Shown here one piece after another: positions 1 through 6,504 of a stretch of DNA of 64,000 nt. Location: contig NZ_AP012327.1 in the NCBI RefSeq assembly GCF_001042615.1, positions 124,001 to 188,000 on the forward strand, in the 5' to 3' direction. The first letter of the stretch is position 1. Each line of letters opens with the position of its first letter. The notes beneath the pieces were generated by a model. It did no database searches. It saw only the letters and a program-made list of their open reading frames with translations, and was not told the origin of the DNA. Source of the DNA: Bifidobacterium catenulatum subsp. kashiwanohense JCM 15439 = DSM 21854 (lineage in GTDB: Bacteria > Actinomycetota > Actinomycetes > Actinomycetales > Bifidobacteriaceae). The position numbers were made by a program, and so were the translations under genes.

Positions 1-1
1 C

Positions 2-1300
2 GGAGAGAAGCCGTGGGGCGACTACTACTATTCCGAACTGTTCCCGGCTCTGCTCGCCGAGCTCGATCCGACACGTTCCGTCTATCTGCCAAGCTCTCCG
101 ATGAGCTTCACCAAATTCACAGGCGCCAACCTCGACACCGACGGCACCATGCACATCTGGGATGCTTGGAACCGTGCGGACTACACCGTGTACGCGCAGT
201 ACATCCCGCGCTTCGCCGACGAATTCGGCTACCAGGCGCCGCCGGCATGGAGCACCCTCACCAACGCAGTGCATGACGAAGTCCTCGAACCGTTCGGCAA
301 GCAGATGCTGGTGCACCAGAAGGCCATGGGCGGCAACTATAAACTGGCTCGTGGCATGCGCTCGCATATTACCCCCGGCCATCTTGACGACGTGAGCTTC
401 GGCGGCGTGGTCAATGGCAAGCCGTCAAACGGTGAGCACAGCTGGCTGATTCCGACCGACAATTGGGCCGATATCGAGGATTGGCATTGGGCATGCCAGC
501 TGCAGCAGGCGCAAGCCATGCGCTTCGGCGTGGAGCATATGCGCTCCCTTGAGCCGGTCAACGCGGGTGCACTGATCTGGCAGCTCAACGACGATTGGCC
601 GGTCGTTTCTTGGGCGGCCGTCGACTTCGATGGCCACCGCAAGCCGGTGTGGTACGCCTCCCGCGACTTCTTCGCGCCGCGCCTGGCCACCATCCAGCCG
701 CGCGTGTCCGACGAATATCGCGAAACCCACAGCTGGGAAGGCGTGAAGACCGCAAACGACCACTTCGAACTCATCGTGCTCAACGATACCCGTGAGGCGT
801 GGAAGGGCTCGTGGAAGGTCGAGCGCGTGACTCTGAACGGCGAAGTGCTCGCCGCCCAAAGCTTTGACGTTGAGCTCGATGCAGTCTCCCACGTTGGCCT
901 GCCGCTCGCCGAAGAAATCGTCTCCTACGGGGATGCCGGCAACGAGCTGGTCGTAGCGACCCCGTCCGACAACGCCTTCGCCCGCGTGATCTTCAACCCG
1001 GCCGAAATCATCGACCAGAAGCTCGCAGCGCCGACCGAAGCGTTCAGCACCGCGGCCGTTGCCGTGGAAGATGGCGTGGAACTTACCGTCACAGCCAAGA
1101 GTTACGTGCGTGACCTGTTCTGCATGGCAGACAAGGTCGACGCGAAGGCTTCGGTGGCCGAGGGCATGGTATCGCTGCTTCCGGGCGAGGGCGTCGTGCT
1201 GCACATCGCCACCGCCGATGCCGCAGCGCTTGCCGATCCAGGTGCGTTCGCAGCCTCCAACGTGCTGCGTTCCGCCAACGATCTGAAGCGGGAATGGTGA
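2..1300 (+). CDS. Beta-mannosidase, GH family 2 (3' part)
   Basis: The reading frame is open from base 2, so the gene begins outside the window; 432 C-terminal residues are present. It hydrolyses terminal beta-mannosides, probably in the cytoplasm because bifidobacteria import oligosaccharides first. The segment with F-A-D-E-F-G-Y-Q matches the GH2 region that carries the nucleophile Glu, followed by the W-x-x-N-D-x-W-P active-site loop (W-Q-L-N-D-D-W-P) and a long beta-rich C-terminal domain typical of GH2 mannosidases. A large hairpin lies just downstream and a LacI-type regulator follows on the same strand, which suggests local sugar control. Beta-mannosidase is preferred to beta-galactosidase because of the W-Q-L-N-D-D-W-P and E-F-G-Y-Q context. 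The substrate is inferred from family resemblance. Confidence 0.85.
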   Translation, partial: GEKPWGDYYYSELFPALLAELDPTRSVYLPSSPMSFTKFTGANLDTDGTMHIWDAWNRADYTVYAQYIPRFADEFGYQAPPAWSTLTNAVHDEVLEPFGKQMLVHQKAMGGNYKLARGMRSHITPGHLDDVSFGGVVNGKPSNGEHSWLIPTDNWADIEDWHWACQLQQAQAMRFGVEHMRSLEPVNAGALIWQLNDDWPVVSWAAVDFDGHRKPVWYASRDFFAPRLATIQPRVSDEYRETHSWEGVKTANDHFELIVLNDTREAWKGSWKVERVTLNGEVLAAQSFDVELDAVSHVGLPLAEEIVSYGDAGNELVVATPSDNAFARVIFNPAEIIDQKLAAPTEAFSTAAVAVEDGVELTVTAKSYVRDLFCMADKVDAKASVAEGMVSLLPGEGVVLHIATADAAALADPGAFAASNVLRSANDLKREW

Positions 1301-1400
1301 GATTCCGCGAATACGCCGTCTACTGGAGCGGTAGAAGAGTAGAGGGAGAGGACTACTGAAATTTCAGTTGACGTGTTCGGTTGAGTAAAAACATAAGTTG

Positions 1401-1468
1401 AAGCGCCGCCAACCTTAGGAGAGGAAAGTGTTGTGAACACTGACTTTCCAAGAGGTTGGTCGGCGCTT
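1401..1468 (+). terminator. Long imperfect hairpin after beta-mannosidase
   Basis: AAGCGCCG (1401-1408) pairs with CGGCGCTT (1461-1468), CCAACCT with AGGTTGG inside it, and GGAAAGT with ACTTTCC near the loop. The structure spans 68 bases and ends in only four T. It is probably the transcription stop of the mannosidase, but it is larger than a usual terminator. Confidence 0.6.
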
Positions 1469-1490
1469 TTACTGTATGATGTAGATGAAC

Positions 1491-1516
1491 CGTTTAAGTT
1501 ACGATTTAAGTTAAGA
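1491..1516 (+). promoter_or_regulatory. Possible autoregulatory site before lacI-type gene
   Basis: TTTAAGTTA occurs twice just upstream of the regulator, once after CCG and again after ACGA. The TTAAG core resembles the palindromes in front of the two genes at 2622-4260, which makes this a weak candidate for self-binding by the LacI-type protein. It is not a clean palindrome. Confidence 0.3.
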
Positions 1517-1530
1517 AGAAGGACGCGGAC

Positions 1531-2565
1531 ATGCCTATTCAAAAAAGCAAGGTGACGATTTTTGACGTTGCCAAGGCTTCGGGAGTCTCCAGCAGCGCCG
1601 TTTCGTATGCGCTCAACGGCAAGTCTGGTGTTTCCGATGTGACCCGAGACAAGGTGTTGAAGGTCGCACGCGAACTGGGATGGAAACCGAATGGCGCGGC
1701 ACAGGCGCTGGCCAAGGCGAAGACGCAGCGCGTGGGCCTGGTGTTGAGCTACGACCCGAAGCTGCTTTCCGTCGAATCCTACATGATGGAACTTATTTCC
1801 GGTCTCGGTGCCGAGCTGGAAAAATACGATTATTCCTTGCTGATACGCATGGCCGTGGGTGAGGACGCGAAGCTTTCGATCATCGATGATTGGATCGCCA
1901 CCGGCAACGTCGACGCCATGCTGCTCGTCAATGTCGAGCTTGGAGACCCTTGCGTTGCCTTGCTTGAGGAGCATGAGGAGATGCCGGTACTTGCTATTGC
2001 CGACGCCTCCGTGGCCGGCAATCTGCCGAGTCTGTCAAGCGCTGACGCCGATGCCGTGCGCCAGGCGGTGCAATACTTGTATGATCTCGGGCATCGTCAG
2101 ATCGCCCGCGTCGGCGGTCCCGAATCGCTTGCTCACTCGTATATTCGTGATTCCGCCTTTGCGGACGTCGCTTCCGAGCTGGGCATGCGTTACCGCTGTC
2201 TGCACACCGACTACACGCCGGAAACCGGTAGCGAGGCCACGAAACGTCTGCTGGCGTTCTCCGAGCACCCGACGGCGATTATCTACGACAATGATGTGAT
2301 GGCGTTGGCCGGCCTTGGTGTGGCCGCTTCGCAGGGCATCAAAGTGCCGGAGGAAATCTCCATCATGTCGTGGGATGATTCCTTCATGTGCACCGCGGCC
2401 TATCCGAATCTGACCGCCATGGGCCGTGATGTGGTCGATACCGGTAAGCAGGCCGCCGAATTGCTGCTCAAGCTGATCGGCGGCGAGCGTGTGGGGCATC
2501 TGATGGAAGAGCCGTACGAATTGCGTGCCCGCACTTCGACCGGTCCTGCTCCGGCAGGGGAATAA
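1531..2565 (+). CDS. LacI/GalR family transcriptional regulator
   Basis: This 344-residue protein has the family layout. A helix-turn-helix and hinge helix occupy about residues 8-56 (V-T-I-F-D-V-A-K-A-S-G-V-S and the A-L-N-G-K segment). A periplasmic-binding-protein-like effector domain spans about residues 65-335. The ATG has a good AGAAGGA ribosome site. It lies between a beta-mannosidase and a DUF624 membrane gene. TTAAG-type palindromes overlap the promoters of the two minus-strand genes downstream, so it probably represses them and perhaps the mannosidase. The effector is unknown; a mannoside or mannose derivative is a guess from context. Confidence 0.9.
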   Translation: MPIQKSKVTIFDVAKASGVSSSAVSYALNGKSGVSDVTRDKVLKVARELGWKPNGAAQALAKAKTQRVGLVLSYDPKLLSVESYMMELISGLGAELEKYDYSLLIRMAVGEDAKLSIIDDWIATGNVDAMLLVNVELGDPCVALLEEHEEMPVLAIADASVAGNLPSLSSADADAVRQAVQYLYDLGHRQIARVGGPESLAHSYIRDSAFADVASELGMRYRCLHTDYTPETGSEATKRLLAFSEHPTAIIYDNDVMALAGLGVAASQGIKVPEEISIMSWDDSFMCTAAYPNLTAMGRDVVDTGKQAAELLLKLIGGERVGHLMEEPYELRARTSTGPAPAGE

Positions 2566-2581
2566 GATGCGATGATGAGTT

Positions 2582-2624
2582 AAAAATTGCGATTGCGCAT
2601 TTGCTACGGCAATCGCAATTTTTA
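2582..2624. terminator. Bidirectional terminator between convergent genes
   Basis: AAAAATTGCGATTGC is repeated in inverted form as GCAATCGCAATTTTT around a 12-base loop. There are A and T tracts on both sides, so it can stop the regulator and the DUF624 gene, whose stop codon lies inside it. Confidence 0.9.
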
Positions 2625-3242
2625 TTCGAGGGCGAACGTTTTGCGTACGAGCATCATTTGCAGATAGAAGCTCGCTCCGGCCGCGACGAGAATCCATAAT
2701 AGGGGGATGAGCATCAACGTTTGCTGCGGTGCGATCGATACCACGATAATAGGCCAGATATTCAACAAAAGCACGGCAAATGCGATATGCGGACGCATCA
2801 ACGCGAGCTTGATGGATTGCTTGATTTGCTCGCCCACACTGAGTTTGCTGCGCCCCGACAAGGGCAGGATGAAGGCGAACAGCGAGCCGATCACGGCGAT
2901 TATCGCAAGGGTTACGCCATACAGGATTGCGACGGTGTTGCCGGACTGCTTTGACAGGTACCACAAGTCGAACAGCGCGAGTCCCCAGAACAGCGCAAGA
3001 ATGGCGGTCAGGGCGAGATTAGCGGGGAAGCGGCGCTTGAACGCGGTCCAGAAACTGCGGAAAATGCCCTTGGATGAGCCTTCCTGCAGTTCGCGTGCGA
3101 TTTCGCAGGCGGCGGATGTGGACGCGCCAATCGTTACGACGGGGATGGAGAAGACTGTCCAGGCGACGCTGATCATGGCCATGTCGCCGATGGTGCTCAT
3201 CAGATCGTTGAAGGGATTGTCTTGACTGAAGATGTTCGCCAT
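2622..3242 (-). CDS. YesL/DUF624 family membrane protein
   Basis: This 206-residue protein has about five hydrophobic segments, starting with a long one at residues 17-41 and ending near residue 200. The N-terminal pattern F-N-D-L-M-S-T-I-G-D-M and overall size fit the YesL (DUF624) family. These proteins are commonly found beside carbohydrate ABC transporters and LacI regulators, but their role is not established. A GAGGAA ribosome site precedes the ATG. Its promoter (TTGACT and TATATT, 17 bp apart) is overlapped by a 12-bp palindrome, so control by the neighbouring LacI-type protein is likely. No sugar transporter is adjacent inside the window. Confidence 0.75.
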   Translation of the reverse strand: MANIFSQDNPFNDLMSTIGDMAMISVAWTVFSIPVVTIGASTSAACEIARELQEGSSKGIFRSFWTAFKRRFPANLALTAILALFWGLALFDLWYLSKQSGNTVAILYGVTLAIIAVIGSLFAFILPLSGRSKLSVGEQIKQSIKLALMRPHIAFAVLLLNIWPIIVVSIAPQQTLMLIPLLWILVAAGASFYLQMMLVRKTFALE

Positions 3243-3313
3243 GGTTCCTCACTTTAACGCATGTTCGTAGTTCGGCGGAGCGACTGCGTTGACGTCACGC
3301 CGTTGTGCAATAC

Positions 3314-3325
3314 TTAAGCGCTTAA
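3314..3325. promoter_or_regulatory. LacI-type operator TTAAGCGCTTAA
   Basis: A perfect 12-bp palindrome with a central CG, as is common for LacI-family operators. It overlaps the -10 box of the DUF624 promoter on the minus strand. Confidence 0.65.
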
Positions 3326-3352
3326 TATATACTGAATTCAGTTAAAAGTCAA
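3324..3352 (-). promoter_or_regulatory. Promoter of DUF624 gene
   Basis: On the minus strand TTGACT (3347-3352) and TATATT (3324-3329) are separated by exactly 17 bp, close to the sigma-A consensus. It lies about 80 bp upstream of the start codon. Confidence 0.7.
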
Positions 3353-3390
3353 AAGCTTGAGGAGTGGGGCGAGTGCTCCCCGCCAGAACC

Positions 3391-3408
3391 GAAAACGGTA
3401 CCGTTTTC
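3391..3408. promoter_or_regulatory. 18-bp perfect palindrome, operator-like
   Basis: GAAAACGGTACCGTTTTC is a perfect palindrome upstream of the DUF624 promoter. Its form is typical of a dimeric sugar regulator site, but its sequence differs from the TTAAG sites, so it may serve another regulator. Confidence 0.55.
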
Positions 3409-3474
3409 AATTGGTGGTGCGTTGTTGCGATTCACGTAGATGATCCGCCGAAATGGGCTAATGAAATAACTGCT

Positions 3475-3503
3475 GAAAATCGCCAAAATAAATTCGGCGA
3501 TTC
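3475..3503 (-). terminator. Terminator of the 3511-4260 gene
   Basis: On the minus strand AATCGCC and GGCGATT form a hairpin followed by T residues directly after the stop codon. Confidence 0.6.
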
Positions 3504-3510
3504 CTTATGA

Positions 3511-4260
3511 TCATTCGTTCAGATAGTCAATGAACTGCTGTGCGATACCGCGATTCTGCGATTCCTGCACAATGCCGATGATCGCATCGGATTTTGCGGA
3601 TTTCAGCGTGCTCCAGCGTTTGAAATTCGTCATGGAAACACCGAACGGTTCCGTCTTGCCTTTGCCGCTACCATTGTAATCGGGATCGTCGGAATCTTTG
3701 AATCCCTTAAATGTTACGAAATCGCTGGAAAGCGTCATGCGCTGCGATTCGGTCAGCGACGAATTGAGGTTCGTCAAGTAGCCGTATCCGGACAGTTCCT
3801 TGTAGGTTTTCGGGGTGGCTACGATTACGTCGATTTCATGGTTGGCGATCATGGTTTGCAGCTTGCTGATGCCGTTTTCGTCGCTGGAAAAGTAGGTGTC
3901 GATGAGCGCGCCGCCCTTGCGCCCCTCCGGAAGGCCGAGTTTGCTGGCGACCTGCGATTGCAGGGTTGCGGCCTCCTGCTGGCTGACGGCGTCGTCGAAT
4001 ACCGCCGCATACAGTTTCGGCGTTGCTGCCGGCGTGAGGACCTGTATCGCGATGTAGATGACGACGCACACGATGACGACGGTGGTTGCGGTGCGTGCGA
4101 GCAGCTGGTCGCGGAAATAATTCCACTTGCGGCCCCACGGCAGTTCGAGCAGTGTGGTGATGCGCGATTTGCCTTTGTATTCGTTGGTTGCGGCGATCGT
4201 GGTGATGGCTTCGGCCTGCTGGCTGTTGATTTCGCCGCCCTTGCATGATTCCACGCTCAT
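3511..4260 (-). CDS. Single-span membrane protein, unknown function
   Basis: I do not recognise a named family. The 249-residue protein has a cytoplasmic N-terminus of about 57 residues and one strong transmembrane segment near residues 58-78. An extracytoplasmic domain of about 170 residues follows, with alternating alpha/beta character (for example I-D-V-I-V-A-T-P-K-T-Y-K-E-L), reminiscent of a solute-binding fold. The start has an AAGGAGG ribosome site. Its promoter region resembles that of the DUF624 gene downstream: TTGACT followed by a TTAAG-type near-palindrome. The two are therefore probably co-regulated and may work together at the membrane. Confidence 0.6.
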   Translation of the reverse strand: MSVESCKGGEINSQQAEAITTIAATNEYKGKSRITTLLELPWGRKWNYFRDQLLARTATTVVIVCVVIYIAIQVLTPAATPKLYAAVFDDAVSQQEAATLQSQVASKLGLPEGRKGGALIDTYFSSDENGISKLQTMIANHEIDVIVATPKTYKELSGYGYLTNLNSSLTESQRMTLSSDFVTFKGFKDSDDPDYNGSGKGKTEPFGVSMTNFKRWSTLKSAKSDAIIGIVQESQNRGIAQQFIDYLNE

Positions 4261-4332
4261 TGCCGCCTCCTTGCTGCAGTAATCCCGCTTGCCGTTACCC
4301 GCCCAACATCGTATAGCGTTAAGCTTAAGAAA

Positions 4333-4361
4333 AGCTTAAGCGATTAAGTTTGGCGAGTCAA
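4333..4361 (-). promoter_or_regulatory. Promoter with overlapping TTAAG operator
   Basis: TTGACT (4356-4361, minus strand) is 17 bp from a weak -10, TAAGCT (4333-4338). Between and over them lies TTAAGCGATTAA (4336-4347), one mismatch from the palindrome at 3314-3325. A second CTTAAG lies next to it. Confidence 0.5.
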
Positions 4362-4465
4362 CTGCGATAGGGGAGCGAAATTTGGAATTTGAAACGTGGG
4401 GATCGTGGAATACGCAACGAAAAAGTGGGAATTACGGATTGGAAATCAAAATCTGAAATCTGAAA

Positions 4466-4503
4466 CAAAAAGCGCCCGTACCCCTCACTTGAGGCACGGG
4501 CGC
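4466..4503 (-). terminator. Terminator of amino acid permease gene
   Basis: On the minus strand GCGCCCGT and ACGGGCGC enclose a CCTCAAGTGAGG inner stem and are followed by five T. Confidence 0.9.
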
Positions 4504-4520
4504 ATTGTTGCCTTACGACT

Positions 4521-5990
4521 TCAGGCGCGCTTCTGTGTGATCTGATAGGCAGCGAACAGCACGACCAGCCAAATCACACCGGCGACCACTGCGATGCGAT
4601 AGCTTGCGGAGAAGCACATCAGCACCACGACCAGCAGCATGAACGCAATCACCACATACGGCGTCACCTTGGCGAACGGCAGCTTGAAAGCGAGCTTGTC
4701 AAGCGCTTCCTGGCCCTTCAATCCCTTCAAATCGTTCGGACCATCGCCGGCGGCGACAACACGACGGAACTTAATTTCCGTAATCATAATCATGATCCAA
4801 TTAATCGCAGCGGCAATCGTGGCGATCGACATCAAATAATTGAACGCGAAATCAGGCCACACGAACACCACAACCACGGCGATCGCAATAATGATGGCCG
4901 ACGTGATCACGCCCCCGACCGGAACGCCGCGCTTGTTCAGGCGGCCCAGATACGCGGGAGCATTGCCTTGCTTCGCCAACGAATACAGCATGCGCGAGTT
5001 CGCGTACAGGCCGGAGTTGTACACGCTCATTACGGCGGTCAAGCACACGAAATTCAGAATGCCGGCGGCCGCATGCACGCCCACCGAATCGAAAATCTGC
5101 ACGAACGGGCTGGAATTGCCGTCGATCGTGCTCCACGGGACCACGGCCATGATCACGCCGAGCGCGCAGATGTAGAACACGAGAATACGCCAGATAATGC
5201 CGTTCGTGGCCTTCGGAATGGTGGTGCGCGGATTTTCGGTCTCGCCCGCAGTGATGCCGATGAGCTCGGTGCCGCCGAAGCTGAACATCACCACGACCAG
5301 CGCCATCAGCAGGCCGGTCCACGTGCCGTCCGCATTGCGAGACATCAGGCCATGCGGCAGGAATCCGCCGTCAACGGTGAACCAGTTGGCGAACGACGCG
5401 CGAATGCCCGAAGCAGTCGGCACATTCGCGATGATCACATACAAACCGCCGAAAATCATGGCAAGCACGGCCACGATCTTGATGATGGCGAACCAGAATT
5501 CAAATTCGCCGAACTTGTTCACGCCCATAAGATTCAGCGCCGCGATCGCCACGAGGAACACCGCTGCCGACACCCACTTCGGAATGTTCGGGAACCAGTA
5601 ATTCACGAACGAGCCAACCACGGCCAACTCCACCATGGCCACGAGCACGTAGTTGAACCAGTAATTCCAGCCGGAAATAAAGCCGGCGCGCTTCGACCAG
5701 TACTGCGTGGCGTAATAGCTGAACGCGCCCGCCTTCGGATCCTCGACCGCCATTTCGGACAGTGCGCGCACAATCAGGAAAATCGCCAGACCGCCGATCA
5801 GATAGGCGAGCAGAATGGCCGGGCCCGCCAGCTGAATCGACTCGCTGGAACCATAGAACAGGCCGGTGCCGATCGCGCCGCCCAACGCGATCAATTGAAT
5901 ATGACGATTCTTCAAAGACTTGCGCAGCGTCGGCGGAACCGGCACATCGTCGGTTTCGCGCGGTTTCTTTGCAACGGTTGCGTCGCTCAT
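4521..5990 (-). CDS. APC-superfamily amino acid permease
   Basis: A 489-residue, roughly 12-helix amino acid/proton symporter of the AAT type (AnsP, ProY, CycA relatives). The family signature starts near residue 25 with L-K-N-R-H-I-Q-L-I-A-L-G-G-A-I-G-T-G-L-F. The start at 5990 is chosen because GAGGAA sits upstream and homologues begin just before this motif. The frame stays open for 79 more codons upstream, but that part is low-complexity and has no ribosome site. A TACAAT-like -10 box at 6204-6209 suggests a long leader of about 200 bases. The substrate cannot be told from the sequence. A second permease of the same family is at 19667. Confidence 0.85.
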   Translation of the reverse strand: MSDATVAKKPRETDDVPVPPTLRKSLKNRHIQLIALGGAIGTGLFYGSSESIQLAGPAILLAYLIGGLAIFLIVRALSEMAVEDPKAGAFSYYATQYWSKRAGFISGWNYWFNYVLVAMVELAVVGSFVNYWFPNIPKWVSAAVFLVAIAALNLMGVNKFGEFEFWFAIIKIVAVLAMIFGGLYVIIANVPTASGIRASFANWFTVDGGFLPHGLMSRNADGTWTGLLMALVVVMFSFGGTELIGITAGETENPRTTIPKATNGIIWRILVFYICALGVIMAVVPWSTIDGNSSPFVQIFDSVGVHAAAGILNFVCLTAVMSVYNSGLYANSRMLYSLAKQGNAPAYLGRLNKRGVPVGGVITSAIIIAIAVVVVFVWPDFAFNYLMSIATIAAAINWIMIMITEIKFRRVVAAGDGPNDLKGLKGQEALDKLAFKLPFAKVTPYVVIAFMLLVVVLMCFSASYRIAVVAGVIWLVVLFAAYQITQKRA

Positions 5991-6504
5991 GAATGCTTCC
6001 TCTTCTCTTGTGTGCTGTGCGTCTAGCGTTGTTCGCGTTGTTTGAGCTTGCGTGCGTTTGCTCGAGCCTGCGATTGCGATGCCCCTGCTGTACTTGCATG
6101 CTTGCTTTACGCGCGTTGCGCTGTCGCATGTTCGCCTCACGCTCACGATTTGTGTTTCGTTTGCGATTGCTTGCGTTTCGCCCTTTGTGAGGGAACGTTC
6201 TCGATTGTAGCGGGATGCGGTGGGCAAGGCTCTGGAATGTTCGCTCTAGGTTGTCTATTTTCGGTGGAGGCAGGTGTTGTGACCGTTCCCAGCGCTCCAC
6301 GAAAACCCACCTCCCGAGTGTCCGTTTCTGCCGAATCGGACGCTTAGGATGGGTTTAGGGGCCTCGATTGTATTTTCTGGCGATTTGGAATCGCAAGTAC
6401 CTCATATCCTCAGTTTTATGGTGTTCAATGGAAACGGGACTGCGTGAGCCGACTATGGGGCCGGTTGCGCGCAAATCGTACGTGGGTTGAATATGGAGGC
6501 CGAA
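5991..6504. other. Intergenic region between divergent permeases
   Basis: This 514-bp stretch holds the leader and probable promoter of the minus-strand permease, one palindromic repeat copy at 6319-6342, and the GGAGG ribosome site (6495-6499) of the downstream gene. I see no gene in it. Confidence 0.5.
6319..6342 (+). repeat. GAATCGGAC palindromic repeat, copy 1
   Basis: Left arm TGTCCGTTTC (imperfect), 4-base loop, right arm GAATCGGAC. It is intergenic. It belongs to a family of ten clear copies in this window. Confidence 0.8.

Noticed and set aside
6194..6205. GGGAACGTTCTC as a LexA box
   Set aside because: The GAAC and GTTC halves are directly fused without the 4-base spacer of Gram-positive SOS boxes.
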